Assembly: GCA_964023205.1 (NCBI GenBank)
Contig: OZ026844.1
Span: 9,152,416-9,216,415, forward strand
Length of the DNA: 64,000 nt
DNA from: Lutraria lutraria
Lineage: Eukaryota; Mollusca; Bivalvia; Venerida; Mactridae
Direction: 5' to 3'
Under the pieces are notes generated by a model. The model did not search any database, was not told where the DNA came from, and worked only from the letters and a program-made list of their open reading frames with translations. Below, one piece after another: positions 1 through 22,310 of the stretch (position 1 is its first letter; every line of letters starts with the position of its first letter). Position numbers and translations under genes: made by a program.

Positions 1-376
1 ATGGGAACGTATTAAATTTATTTCGATGGTTGGGAAGTTTCCAAAAGATGGTGCATAATTACTGATTCTCGATTTATCAAATGTATATTTTATAACCACA
101 AAATGTTGCATATGTTTTTACCATCTCATTTCTCCGGTATGAATTTCTGGATTGGATTACTCAATACACAAGAATCGTGCACGTTTGTACCTGCCCTGCT
201 GTATATTTCCCATGGGTTCTCTGCATGGTGTAGGATAGTACGATTATAGCAAAACATGAATACTTGCTTTATATCACAGTTCATTTTAAACATGAAAATT
301 AATTACATTTCACTTTGAATATAGCCATCTATAGCATTCATTTTATACTTGGGCCATCCCTAAAAATGTTCGTTTC
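1..376. repeat. Segmental duplication, copy A (cut by the assembly gap)
   Basis: This stretch matches 3876-4251 base for base in register, offset exactly 3,875 with no indel. A few substitutions are visible, clustered around 230-245. Copy A ends at the N gap, while copy B runs on into a MITE that starts at about 4226. No gene is seen in it. It could be a true local duplication or a second haplotype left in the assembly beside the gap. Confidence 0.9.
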
Positions 377-576
377 NNNNNNNNNNNNNNNNNNNNNNNN
401 NNNNNNNNNNNNNNNNNNNNNNNNNNNNNNNNNNNNNNNNNNNNNNNNNNNNNNNNNNNNNNNNNNNNNNNNNNNNNNNNNNNNNNNNNNNNNNNNNNNN
501 NNNNNNNNNNNNNNNNNNNNNNNNNNNNNNNNNNNNNNNNNNNNNNNNNNNNNNNNNNNNNNNNNNNNNNNNNNNN
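377..576. other. Assembly gap (200 N)
   Basis: An uninterrupted run of exactly 200 N, which looks like a fixed-size placeholder. By comparison with copy B of the flanking duplication, the gap begins inside the left end of a MITE of the family seen at 4226-4453. Confidence 0.99.
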
Positions 577-1566
577 TTCCAGATGCATGCAAAAGATATT
601 GGGTTCGCAAACATGAATTCATACAGATTCGCGCATTATGATGCATGATCGATTGTTGTAAAACGTTTAAGTTCTAAAACATTCCTTTCGCTTTCTTGTG
701 GTGAATAATTATCGACAAGTATTTTCATGTTGTTTGAGAAACACGTGCGTGTAATATGGTAGACGGGTTCTCTCAACGTATCTGCTGTTTGTCTAACAGG
801 TACACAGTCTGCACATGAACAGAAACATTGTACATTTACCTGGGGAATTTTTGAAATTATAACGCATGGATGAAAAACATCATTATAATCTGTAAACCTG
901 GAGTAGAAGAAGCTCGAATCGTTCTACATGTATACTTAAGAAATGTATCATTGCAACATACACATGTGTGCAGAATAGGTACGATACTAGTAAACGCTAG
1001 CAGTTATAATTTAACTGCCTGTCAAATTCCTAACCTTTCTTTCGAGTGCATCAAGAAATACGCAATGTCGACCACCAAGCTTTAAGTTATAAATCACGAT
1101 TGACATCAAGTAAAAAAATCCCTTTGTACCTGATTGGACCTATCTGATCAACGCTTTAAAGAATGGCTAATTTTTCTTGAAAGAGTCAAAACCCCAAAGT
1201 CAACTGTTAAAGGTCGACATTTAGATATGAAAAGTATAATTTCCATTATATTTCTTTATTATAATCAGCATTTGTTCGTTGAATGTTCACATGGTAGCAA
1301 CTAGAGTAAATGCTGTGCACATGTGTTGTAAGCTTGAATGATATGAAATAGATGAATGAATCAGTCGATTATGGTTACACAAAGTGCTAGGTGACTAACA
1401 ACTTTCGACTGGCTGACTGATCAATGACAAAGTGATCACATGCAGACGACATTGCTACAAACTTTTCCGTGAATATTCTCGATGACGTCATCAATCTCAT
1501 GCCATTTTGTGAATCATTGGTCCTTTTGTTTGTCAATAAACAAAATCTATGATAGAGCCAGAATTA
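577..1566. other. Non-coding stretch, nothing recognised
   Basis: AT-rich sequence with only short chance reading frames. I see no splice-supported exon, RNA gene or clear repeat before the minisatellite begins. Confidence 0.5.
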
Positions 1567-2905
1567 TTCGCTCATGATTGATAAAATTACATGAATGATA
1601 ATATAGCATAACATTACATGAGTGATAATAAACATAATATTGTATGAGTGATAATATCACATAATATTACATGAGTGATAACATAATATCTACATGAGTG
1701 ATAATATAACGTAACATTACATGAGTGATAATATTGCATAACATTACATGAGTGATAATAAACATAATATTGTATGGGTGATAATATTACAAAATACGAC
1801 ATAAGTGATATTATCACATAATATTACATGAAATAACATACTATTGTATGAGTGATAATATAACATTATATTACATGAGTGATAACATAATATCTACATG
1901 AGTGATAATATAACGTAACATTACATGAGTGATAATATCACGTATTATGAGTGGTAATGTAACATTATATTACATGAGTGATGATATAATACAGCATAAC
2001 TTGAGTGATAATATTGCATAACATTACATGAGTGATAATATAACATAACATTACATGAGTGATAATAAACATAATACTATATGGGTGATAATATTACAAA
2101 ATACGACATAAGTGATATTATCACATAATATTACATGAAATAACATACTATTGTATGAGTGATAATATAACATTATATTACATGAGTGATAACATAATAT
2201 CTACATGAGTGATAATATAACGTAACATTACATGAGTGATAATATCACGTATTATGAGTGGTAATGTAACATTATATTACATGAGTGATGATATAATACA
2301 GCATAACTTGAGTGATAATATTGCATAACATTACATGAGTGATAATATAACATAACATTACATGAGTGATAATAAACATAATACTATATGGGTGATAATA
2401 TTACATAATACGACATAAGTGATATTATCACATAATATTACATGAAATAACATACTATTGTATGAGTGATAATATAACATAATATTACATGAGTGATAAC
2501 ATAATATCTACATGAGTGATAATATAACGTAACATTACATGAGTGATAATATCACGTATTATGAGTGGTAATGTAACATTATATTACATGAGTGATGATA
2601 TAATACAGCATTACTTGAGTGATAATATTGCATAACATTAAATGAGTGATAATATCACGTATTATGAGTGATAATGTAACATTATATTACATGAGTGATT
2701 ATATAATACAGCATTACATGAGTGATAATATTACATAACATTACATGAGTGATAATATCACGTATTATGAGTGATAATGTAACATTATATTACATGAGTG
2801 ATTATATAATACAGCATTACTTGAGTGATAATATTACATAACATACAGGAGTGATAATATTACATTATATCACATGAGGGATAATATTACATGAGTGATT
2901 ATTTC
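1567..2905. repeat. Minisatellite with 307-bp higher-order repeat
   Basis: A 1.3-kb array of short AT-rich monomers of about 20-26 bp, built around acatgagtgataatat. The monomers are organised into a higher-order unit: the landmark tgggtgataatattac recurs at 1775, 2082 and 2389, exactly 307 bp apart each time. Neighbouring diverged monomers recur in the same order. The 3' end decays into less regular monomers. Confidence 0.95.
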
Positions 2906-3614
2906 AAATCAAATGTTTTTGCGGACGGCTCGTGAGCTGACGTTGATTTCATGTTTAATAACGGAAACACATCTATATCGACAGATTCTGACATCTTCGA
3001 TCTAACATTATGATTTTCTGTCTACACATCTTCATAATTTCGACGGGCTGTTGGTAGATTGATTCAAATGCATCATGAAGCCACATTCGTACGCCAATAC
3101 CTCTCATTTGAGTTATGAATCGACTAGAATCGCTGTTTACCTTCACGGGAAAATGTATTTTACACACGATATTCTATGTCTGGGAGAAATGAGTCAATGA
3201 AAACATCTATTTCGGTACAAATTTATGCTGTCTCTATGATATTCTCCCAGATGTTTGCATTTTTGTTGTTCTATTCTATGGACTACTGATACCGTTAGAG
3301 TTAACGTTCTTGACGCGCATCAATCAATTAGTCGTCTTCTGCCAGATGTTTTCCATACAAACGTCTGCTTCCATTATCATGCAGACGATTTTTGACAACA
3401 ATGTAATAATGAAAAAAGAACTTTGTTATAAATCAGTTCTAGGTATAAAGGTTAAGCTTTCAGTCCCCTGCAATGTTTCAGCTTAGGAACTTTATGTATT
3501 ACAATTACAATTTCTCATAGTGGATGTCTGAGGAATTATTAATTATAAATCGTATTATCATGATAATCATCGCAATATTCTTAAACTTAACATCTACAAG
3601 TATTAATAGCACTA
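2906..3614. other. Non-coding stretch, nothing recognised
   Basis: No exon, RNA gene or repeat can be supported between the minisatellite and the MITE that follows. Confidence 0.4.
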
Positions 3615-3777
3615 CAGTGTAACCTCTCCTGAGTAACACCCTTAGGGAGAAGCAAAATCATGTTGTTATTAAGAGTTTGTTGCTCTAGAGAGGTTAAATT
3701 GATATCTTGGAAAACTCATACTGTTGTATTAGGGAGGTAGCTGCTCAAGAGAGGGCCGCTCTGGAGACGTTGTATTG
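3615..3777. mobile_element. MITE with CAGTG..AACCTCTCC-type ends
   Basis: About 163 bp flanked by TA dinucleotides. The left end cagtgtaacctctcc is mirrored imperfectly by ggagacgttgtattg on the right. Internal blocks (ttgctctagagaggtt, ctcaagagagggccgctctgga) recur at 5983-6084 and 7825-7992, defining a local non-autonomous family. TA target sites and the end sequence suggest a Tc1/mariner-pogo-type source; that class is inferred. Confidence 0.65.
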
Positions 3778-3875
3778 TAGTTTTACCGTTCTCACTATGC
3801 ATTAAGCAAATTAAAAAATTGGTGTAAATGCGGTTTCCATTATAAACTATTTAGTTCCTTAATTCATGGTTTGCT

Positions 3876-4251
3876 ATGGGAACGTATTAAATTTATTTCG
3901 ATGGTTGGGAAGTTTCCAAAAGATGGTGCATAATTACTGATTCTCGATTTATCAAATGTATATTTTATAACCACAAAATGTTGCATATGTTTTTACCATC
4001 TCATTTCTCCGGTATGAATTTCTGGATTGGATTACTCAATACACAAGAATCGTGCACGTTTGTACCTGCCCTGCTGTATATTTCCCATGGGCTCTCTGCA
4101 TGCTGTAGAATTGTACGATTATAGCAAAATATGAATGCTTGCTTTATATCACAGTTCATTTTAAACATGAAAATTAATTACATTTCACTTTGAATATAGC
4201 CATCTATAGCATTCATTTTATACTTGGGCCATCCTTAAAAATGTTCGTTTC
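3876..4251. repeat. Segmental duplication, copy B
   Basis: Colinear partner of 1-376, uninterrupted here and running into the MITE at 4226. Few differences are visible, so the duplication is recent or allelic. Confidence 0.9.
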
Positions 4252-4453
4252 TGGTAACCCTACCCACATTTTCAATGGGTCGGTAGGATCTTTTTTTAAA
4301 AATATATTCCTTAAGTTTAACCAAAATAAAAACATGGAATGCTATTTTTTTATTTAAAAAAATCACCTGTGAGGTAAAACAAGTTCGGTATGGCCTTTTT
4401 TTGGTGAGTTGGTAGTGTAACCGCAAAAAAATTTTTTTTTTAAGGATGGCCTT
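4226..4453. mobile_element. MITE with GGCCATCCTTAAAAA ends
   Basis: A 228-bp element with terminal inverted repeats: gggccatccttaaaaa on the left and tttttaaggatggcc on the right. Its interior is rich in T and A runs. The same ends bound 35404-35649, and the left end alone is present at 352-376 before the gap. It has no coding capacity. Confidence 0.75.
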
Positions 4454-5030
4454 ATCAATCATAAAAATGGCGGTTGTGTTAAACTTTAACTTCAAACAAA
4501 CTTGATTCAAAAGTTTAAGAACATCGTACATTGTAATTACAAATGTTTTAAAGAAGCACAAGGATCTTAATTAAAACTGATTGAAATGCAAACTGAATTC
4601 TTTCTCGCTTATACATATGATTAGGTTCTACCTAACTCTTCATTCTAAAGATAATCTAGTTATATGTAATGACATGTAGACTGTTACTCACTCTGCAGAA
4701 GTTATTATGATTTTGATATAGCTTACAGTCTGTCCCGTGTTCTAGTAGGGGCCGCGTTCGTTCCAGATGTTTGCAGCTATGCTTGCCACTCACTTTTAGC
4801 TACATAATGATTTGTGTAACAAGCAGATGTGTATTTTTGTCCTGAAATATGAATTAATGATTACCGGTAAATGTGAACCCAGAGTGTCTTGTCAATTTCC
4901 TAGTGCAGGTTCTCGGAATAAACTTAAGTTAACATTGCGATTTTTTTCAATTATCTGAGGGCCATGACTGTCGTCTGCTACCTCATGAATTAAACCATAT
5001 TGAGTCTCACTTTCATCGCATTTTTAGCTC

Positions 5031-5300
5031 ACATTAGCAAAACTCAGGATACTATTTTGTCCGTCGTTCGTCCGTCCGTTCACACTTTTCAAACGCATTC
5101 TCCTCTGAAACGGCTGCGTCAAATTTAACGAAACTTCACAGGAATGATCTTTGGGTGGTCCTTTACAAAAGTGGTTAAAAGAATGTCATTCCATGCAAAA
5201 CTCTAGTTTCCATGGTAATCAAAAGGAAACACTTAAAAAATCTAAACTCTTCATAACTCGTTTCTCAGGTGAGCATTTGTTGTCTACATTTTTTCAACGC
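5031..5300 (+). repeat. Dispersed 'agctcac..gtccgt..gggtggtcc' repeat
   Basis: A recognisable high-copy repeat type with agctcac near the start, a gtccgtcgttcgtccgtccg tract, then a block around tttgggtggtcctttacaaa. Diverged relatives lie at 18127-18470 and inside each 3,232-bp unit (24484-24915). I cannot assign it to a transposon class. Confidence 0.5.
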
Positions 5301-5982
5301 AACTTTGGTGTGTGATTAAAAATGACTTTCCATACAAATTTATGGTTAAATATTTCCTGATATATATTTCATATCTTAATATGCAACATTGCAAAGCCGT
5401 TTCATATTTATCACATATATATGTATCATATGGAATAAAGCATTAATTGTGTTGTGTCTTTACATAAGATGTTGAGTCATAAGTGTATCTGTATGTTCGC
5501 ATTCAATATTTACTCAAAGTTTCCGCATAATGAAACCACAAATAAGCAATTCAGATTAAGAATCTGATAAAACGAAATAAAATCCTCTAACATACCCTAG
5601 CAATATCATTCACCGAACGATAAATGATAGAAGCTAATATATATATCTTATACGTTTATGCACAGTATTTCATTATTGTTCATTGGCGCATTGACCACTA
5701 TACATCCCGATATACAAGAGCACCAACCTGACCCACTCAATCTGTTAGCAACTCTAACACGTTATGTTACAGGGAAGTGTCCTCGGGTACAATATGTCAC
5801 ATAGAATCAGAGAACTTACCCAGGACTCAAACCTTGAACTTCTTTATCAAATTCATCCAAAGTTTATACGGAATTTGCTAACTGGACTGACTGACTGTAT
5901 CATTTATAGTTTTTGTGTCATAAAGACAGTACGGTGATCTGAACAATACAGGAAATATTTTGTTAGATGAATGAACGGAATA

Positions 5983-6084
5983 AAGTAAAACCTCTTCAGA
6001 GCAGCCCTCTCTTGAGCAACAACCTCTTAACAGCAGCATAATTTTGCTACTTCCAAAGGGTGTTGCTTTGGAGAGGTTGCACTG
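5983..6084. mobile_element. Short MITE, same family as 3615-3777
   Basis: About 100 bp. The ends aaacctcttcagagcagccctc and ggtgttgctttggagaggtt form an imperfect inverted repeat, with ACTG-TA at the right boundary. This is an internally deleted relative of the element at 7825. Confidence 0.55.
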
Positions 6085-6306
6085 TATATATGTAACTTCA
6101 TCTGCATGTCATGGATTCGATCTGAAACCTGACAGAAAAAGGCATCTAGTTTCTATCAGTTCAATTATAAACATACAATATAGTTTACAACAGCTCCAAA
6201 AATACAATTATTTTTTATTAAATAAGATAAACAAGTAGTTGAGAATAATACATTGACAATAATGCTTAAAATTTTATTGGTCATTCTGGTGGATGTGTTA
6301 CATGCT

Positions 6307-6487
6307 CAGTATAACCTCGATTATCCGAAATCGACGTGACCGAAATATTATTTCGGATAATCCATGGTTTCGGATAACACGAGGTTGTTTTACATTGATA
6401 TATATAGGGGTGGGGGGTCAGGACCGAAGATTCATTTCGGATAACACCAGGTGTTCGGATAATCCGAGCATAAGCGAGGTTTTTCTG
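6307..6487. mobile_element. pogo/Tigger-like MITE (CAGTATAACCTCGATTATCCGA ends)
   Basis: About 181 bp whose left end reads cagtataacctcgattatcc and whose right end carries ggataatccgagcataagc and ctg-TA. Several internal ttcggataa blocks occur. It is colinear with the element at 16402-16596. Ends of this type with TA target sites are typical of pogo/Tigger-derived non-autonomous elements. Confidence 0.7.
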
Positions 6488-6976
6488 TATATTTAATTTA
6501 CATTTGTATACGCGTGTTTACTAAAAGTGCTCTAAAACATCTGTCTTTCGTTACACATATTCATCAGCGTCTAAGACAGGGGAACATCGTTCCTCATTTT
6601 CGATTATCTTTTACACAATTCAGTAAAAGCACATCTAAGTGATCATCCGCTGACAATTTATTTTTACGTTCCACATCAAGATCTCGTTAAATCTCTGGCA
6701 GATTCCAATGTACTTTCGGTAATCTCGACTGTACTCGCTTCACACCGCCAAGAGGAAAGAAAAGACCCGGAATTGATCGATAAGTTACGAGTAAAACGAT
6801 AGATTGTTTCGTCAAGGGCAACGCATGTACCAGATGGCCTCTGTTATATGAAGCGCAGTTCTTGTCTAAATATGAATCTGTACACCATTATAGTCTTACC
6901 TTCTCTTTTGTTTCATCGATTTCTATATTTTATGAACTTCCACACAACTGCATGTATAACTGATCAAGCGTGTATA

Positions 6977-7190
6977 CAGTTGAATCGCGATAGTTCGAAA
7001 TGCCAAGGGAACATCCGAAATTTCGAACTATTGAAATACAGTAAAACCTCGATTATCCGAACACCGATTATCCGAATACCCGGTATTATCCGAATAAAAT
7101 CTACGGTCCCGATTACGTCTCTATATATTTCAAGTACAACGAACCCCGGTTATACGAATCGGATTTTACGAATACCTGATGTAATCCGAA
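6977..7190. mobile_element. pogo/Tigger-like fragments
   Basis: Two adjoining fragments with characteristic ends. One starts cagttgaatcgcgatagttcg near 6977. The other starts cagtaaaacctcgattatcc at 7039 and is followed by several tccgaat blocks. No matching right terminus is visible, so these are truncated. Confidence 0.5.
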
Positions 7191-7561
7191 TGCATTATTT
7201 GGTCCCTAAAGTTACAAATGCGCGTATTTTCACACCTACAATGTATATCGAATGTATATTTGTCCTGCCACAACACTACACGACTGGTCTCATATTTATT
7301 ATTTATCCTGCAGTGAAATCATTAAAATTTGTTCTTACATATGTGTTTGAAGACAACGAGCACATGTCTCGTTAGAAAAAAAGCTGACAACATGACTGCT
7401 ATGATAGTCCCCCAATTAAGTATATTATCATAGGTTATTAATTTTCAAAATCATTGATGGTGACCACCTAGCGGAAATCACACAGATGGGGCATTCTAAT
7501 CTACAGTTTAAGCTTCACATGGTCTGTGCTTGTTTTAATCATTTCTTTTGTGTATTTTCAG

Positions 7562-16837
<9,276 letters not shown>

Positions 16838-17130
16838 ACTTCCGGTAGATGCTTGATTGCAGCCTCGTTTTCATTTAATGTTAATCGACAGGATGGATTG
16901 TTTTAGAAACAACACATAAACATTATCTTGTGAATGTGAGACACTTGAAACTAAATGGTGCTTTATTTTCACAGCTTTAATACTGTAAAAGAATATAGAC
17001 AATCAGAGGCATTCATTGGATGATTCTTTGGTGCTATTTATAGATATCGTTGTAGTGCAATTTCCGGTCTTGTCAACGTCATGTCAGTGTATGACAGGAA
17101 ACACTTGTCTGGGGTCAGCAACGCAATAGC

Positions 17131-17136
17131 AATAAA
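17131..17136 (+). other. Candidate poly(A) signal of the alpha-tubulin gene
   Basis: First AATAAA downstream of the tubulin stop, giving a 3' UTR of about 300 bp. The position fits; no transcript evidence is available. Confidence 0.45.
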
Positions 17137-18126
17137 TACAGCTACAATATGTTACTATATATGTATTATGTTACTGACTCTAGACACGAGAATCACGTCA
17201 CACATGCGCATACTATATAATTTATGTGTGTGTGTTATTAATCCACAGATTTCTGACATTATTCACAAAACATTGTTATGAATGACTACGTTTTTTAAGG
17301 GAGACAATTACAAACAAGACCAAATGTTATTGTGTTCAAACGAACCCCTCCCTATTTTTGGACTTGACAAGTCCAGAAATCGCTTTATGTACGTTTTCCT
17401 TTTATTTATTTGTATTTATTTCATTTAAATTCATTCGTGTGAGCTTTGCTTTTTCCATACATGTCGCCGATCAAATGTTTTGGGGTGATTTGAATATATG
17501 CAAATTCGCTAGTGAAGGTAAGTTTTCGCTAACTCAACCACACTTGCGCCAAACTCTCTGTGACCCATTTACACAAGTTCGGCGTATTTCTACTTCCGGT
17601 TGGGTGAAGTTATAACGAAGATATATATACAGAATATGCCTTCATTTTCTTGCAAGAATATTCTGCTTGATAAATTGATCTTCCGATATTTGCATTTATA
17701 TAAAACCTATTCAACACAATAGAAAGACCTTATATTAATCAGAGAATTTGTTTATGACGTCAGTTCAAAGTTTTGACCAATTGTGTTCGTGGACCAAAGA
17801 TTTAATACATACAAAATAAGCAATGCTTAATGTCTGTAGAGTCATTGTTTCAATGATGATAAATTTTTGATTATATAATATGATAAACTCACGTTTGTGC
17901 TGTCTGAGGTATCGTAACCATGGTGTCTATTTAATTTTTTGCTTTTATTTTAATGTACTTCAGAGGACTTAATTAGGGATTTTATGATTTTGTAAAATTT
18001 GAAAGTATTTAGGTTTTTTGTGACATGCAGCAAATAAAAGCTAATTCGTGAATGTTGTTTGTGCTTTACAGCATGTAAGTTTGCTTCAAAGATTTGCCTA
18101 AACCACACCCACAACCATGAATCGTT
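17137..18126. other. Non-coding stretch, nothing recognised
   Basis: Intergenic AT-rich DNA after the tubulin gene. Reading frames are short and show no recognisable motif. Confidence 0.45.
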
Positions 18127-18470
18127 TTGTAGCTCACCAGAGTACAATATGCTAAATGTGAGCTTTGATGATCACTCTGTGTCCGTCGTGCGTCTTGAAG
18201 TGGCGTCCATCTTTTTTTCAATAACATTTCCTCCAAAGTCACAATGTAAATTGCTACCGAACTTTGCTGGAACGACCATTGGGTGGTCCCCTTTCAAAAA
18301 TGTTGAAACAATTAAATTTCATTTAAAAACTTTAAAATGTTCTTGTCAGAAACCACAATGCCTAAAACTTAGATATTCGGTGTGTAGCATTGCCCAGTGG
18401 ACCTCTACCAAGTTTGTTAAAATTATGGTACTGGGGTTAACAAAATTGACTCAGCCCCAGTGTTAACTTG
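18127..18470 (+). repeat. Dispersed 'agctcacc..gtccgtcgtgcgtc' repeat
   Basis: Contains agctcaccagagtac, gtccgtcgtgcgtcttg, gggtggtcccctttcaaaaatg and a caatgcctaaaacttagatat block that matches caatgtctagagcttagatat inside the 3,232-bp units. It is the same family as 5031-5300. A chance open frame runs through it. Confidence 0.55.
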
Positions 18471-20799
18471 ATTTTACATTGGCTTATATTGGAACAAGTA
18501 CAGAAGTTGCTGCTGTTCGCAGCAAAAAGATAGCGTTGCCCAAAAAGGAAATCGAAGCCGAATGGAAGTAGTGAAATTCCGAAACAGATTAGGAAGTGTT
18601 TTCTTACGTAAGTCTATGCAAAAGAAAAAGGTATCTTCTGTGCGAGGACAATTTTAACCGCAAGGACATGATTTATTATATATTATACTATTTGCATAGG
18701 TATTAAATATATATGCAAGTTGGTCTTGTAGTTCCTGCCACGAAGATTTTTCGAAGATGTCATTTTTAAGCATGTTACATAGCTCCTGTGACTTGTTTAT
18801 GCATCATGCTTGAACAAGCTATATATATATAACATTTGTAGAGGTCCACACAAGGAATATATATATATATATTTGTGAAGTTGGGTCATAATTCGCACAC
18901 TAGTTGGGAGTTTTTTCATTGTAAATTGACACTAGTGTATGTCTCCGAAATGTAGCTTTGAAATTAATTTGGCATACATATGTAATTGAATATGCCTTTG
19001 CCAAAGAGCAAAGACTGAAACAGAGTGTGAACTGAAGCAAAACCATAAAGTTTTAATTTTCTCCTTGAGATTTTTCTGTATAAAAAGGCAATTTATTGAA
19101 TGTAATAGAAAGCAACATGACTTTGACCTTAAATATTAGCAATATTGTTTTATTCCACATAAAGCATTACCGTATGAATAGCATCAAAGTTGAAAACGAG
19201 AACTAGTCTGGACAAACTTTACTCTACAATGACCTTTAAGGTCCCACAACTCTTCCAGAAATAATCCGAGCGTAAAATCATGTGTGTTGACTTAATGTAT
19301 AAGAAATCAAGGACATCCAAGTACAAATGTTGCTGCGGAGACAGCAATTGGGAAGCACCGCGCAAAGCAATGCGTGTTAGCCTTTGAAATGAGTAAACAC
19401 TGGCCATTTACTATTTGGGTATTTGACCTTAAATCAAATGTTTTAAGATCATGTTGGTATTTGGTATGCACTGTCCATGACTGACCAGTAAATATGTATA
19501 CCTTTGAAATGTGTTGAATAAAAAGATTAACATATTTAGCAATAATTCAGTATGCGGGAATAATTGGTGTCAATAAGTTATATGTGTCGTGATAATAACA
19601 CGTAGTCGTATTTACAAGAGGTGTCGTAATATGTATATTTTATACTAAAGGTATGTCTAATAAATCTATTTTAGTATTTACAGTTATGTATTTTCATGGG
19701 CTGGTTGGTGGTAAATTATACTTAGTGTCTTTTATTTGAGTAAGAAAATACTGAACAATTTAATAGATATATACCTAAAATTAAAAACACGCTTTAATTT
19801 ACGTCCATATTGTAATATTTGTGCCCCGGGGATTAACGCAAACTATAGAAAACCTTATAACGTATAACTGTTTCACACCTTCACACCATAACTAACATAA
19901 CGCTGTTTTTGTTGCATTTTATTATTATTTGTTGAATTATTACTTTAAACAATACGTATTCAATTATTGAAGCACTTGCAATCAAGAGAATGTCGATATT
20001 TACTTACCTGTGGACAAATCAGTCTGGTTTATACTCTATATTTATTGTATACATCAACAAAAATGTATTCAGTGTACAGATATACCTGTTTTATACACAT
20101 TACAAGTTAAAAGAATTTAAAGGATATTCAAGACATTAAGATATTCTGCAATGTGGATGGAAGGATACCAACATTCATGCAGTCAGTATCATACAACATA
20201 ATAATTTGAAGTAATAATCAATGATATAATATCTTCAATGGTGAGTTGAAAAAAATCAATAAAGACTTAACATAATGACTTCAACACACACAATGATATA
20301 TATCAACACAACTATAAGCAATGTCAAAGCATTGCTAATCTTATAAAAACAGAGCATGTAGATTATAACATCTACGCAGACATGAAACTTATAAAATATT
20401 TATGTGGATCAAGTATTTTACAACAGTCAAAGGCAACATAATGAAATCGGTATTATAAGATAATACATAAACAAACACTACATAATATGCATAAACATGT
20501 ATTATCAATGAAAGTCATTTATAAAATAGCATTCATATATTTTCTGAGTTCAAAGTAACGTCTGTATGTTCATATTTCTGAGCTTATACTCACGACTGTG
20601 CGTTTATATTTCTGTGTGTTCATATTTTTTAGTTAATACTTACGTCTTTGTGTTCATTGTTTTTAGTTTTAATATACTGTTCACATTTCTGAGTTAAATC
20701 TTTATCTTCATATTTCTTAATCAATTCTGACGTCTTTACCTTCATATTTCTGAGTCGCCCAGAGGGGGCAAAGTGACAATGAATGTAACAAAATAATAA
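18471..20799. other. Non-coding stretch
   Basis: No exon or RNA gene can be supported. Short (AT)n runs occur near 18816-18871. The rest is unassigned AT-rich DNA. Confidence 0.4.
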
Positions 20800-22310
20800 G
20801 ATAGATAGATAGACATTTTATTTAATTCCAAAAGTCTTTAAAGCCCACAAGGATATACACAGCACAATACAAACAGTGTGATGCAATACAATGAATTATA
20901 TAAATATATTATTACATTTAGCAATATTATGGAGAAGATCAGAATATAAAGTAGACTTATAATAATTATTCTTCTTTAAGTATAGAAAGTATTAAAAAGT
21001 GAGATTTACAAATATCTATTATGAGATAGCAGTTGAAAATTAATACATATTTATATTCGCATAAATATAGAAAATGTAAACAATTTTATACGATATCAGT
21101 TATTGTACATGATATTATTTCTAATTTCAAACGCATTATAAATGTAAGAGGCTAGATTTTTAATTACTTTTTTATCTTCAGTATTGATCAATTCTATGAA
21201 TTTTACCATGTTAGTCTAACCCAGTACTTCATTGGAATGAACTTTTTTTCGTTGATCTTTATATATATTGCACTCGATTATAAAATGAAATTCATCTTCA
21301 ATCTGATGACAGTTAAAACATTTACGTTCACTAATTGGTGTCTTTGCTGGTTTTGACCACCTTCCTGTTTCAATATATAATCTGTGAGAGGATACTCACA
21401 AACAAGTTAAAACTTGACAATATTTATTAATGGTTACACATGTTAAATACGGTTGAAATCTAAAATTTGCGATAGTTTTGTAAAAAATAGCTCTACTTGA
21501 GTTATTTATACGAGAATGCCAGTTCTGTAAGAATTGATCGTTAAGTCGTTGTTTTACTAATGAAAGAAATATATCATTATTGCCGACACCTTGATTAAGC
21601 CATGCGTCTGAGAGACCTAGTGAATTCAATAAATCGTAAATATTTTTACACCAATTATTTTTCAATGGACTTTGTTCGAAGTCCATTTTTAGCGTACTGT
21701 TAGTTATGTATACATATTTTGAATGAGGCATTTGTAATATACGTAGCCAGTATTTGATTACTTTAACATGCTGAATACAATTAAATGAAACCCGTCCTAA
21801 TTCCCCATAAATAAAATCAGTTTGTGTTGTTTTTTTCACTCCTAACAATCTTTTACAGAAATGCATGTGTACTTTTTCTATCGATGAATCCTTCGCAAAA
21901 CAACAAACTTCAGAGCAATCATTTAATATTGGCGATACTAGTTTATCCAATATTTCTAATTTATGTTGAGGAGAAATGTATGTTAATTTATGTAAATATT
22001 TATTCAACTTGAATATGGCTTTCAATGCTTGCCCAGATAAATGACTTTGTGCATTACAGAGAGAACCCCCCTGTGGTGAAAACAATCCCTAAATAACAAA
22101 AATTATTCATTATTTCCACTGGCACGCCATCGTAAAGAAATATCACGTTTTGTGGAATAGTACCCCCCTTTTTAAAAATCATGACTTTAGTTTTAGATAC
22201 ATTAACTTTTAATTTCCAGTGTAAACAATATTCATGTAATAAGTTCATATTTCTTTGTAAATTTTCTGCCGAATTAGCATATGATATAATGGTTAGTTTT
22301 ATTTCAGGAT
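20800..22310 (-). pseudogene. Decayed non-LTR retrotransposon (CR1/Jockey-like), 5'-truncated
   Basis: On the minus strand the 22054-22356 frame carries the end of a reverse transcriptase domain (NLQRNMNLLHEYCLHWKLKV, then VSKTKVMIFKKG). The 21396-22085 frame continues after a frameshift (GGSLCNAQSHLSGQALKAIF). A further frame change leads to a C-terminal Cys/His motif (CFNCHQIEDEFHFIIEC), encoded near 21270-21330. The YxDD catalytic box has been lost to a deletion, leaving ISYANSAENL. A (tcta)n tail lies at 20800-20814. Clade is tentative; the C-terminal Cys/His motif favours CR1/Jockey-type. It cannot move on its own. Confidence 0.85.

Noticed and set aside
4235..4561. 108-codon minus-strand frame
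   Set aside because: It lies mostly inside a MITE with poly-T/poly-A runs that encode Lys/Phe-rich sequence by chance.
6848..7375. 175-codon open frame upstream of tubulin
   Set aside because: It runs through pogo/Tigger-like inverted-repeat fragments (repeated tccgaat words) and has no recognisable domain.
7455..7462. ATG-GTGACC as the alpha-tubulin first exon
   Set aside because: A one-codon exon with a weak donor just 100 bp before the acceptor. Other ATG-GT sites upstream (such as near 5213) are equally possible, so none is called.
18059..18466. 135-codon open frame
   Set aside because: It coincides with the dispersed 'gtccgtcgt..gggtggtcc' repeat found elsewhere in the window.
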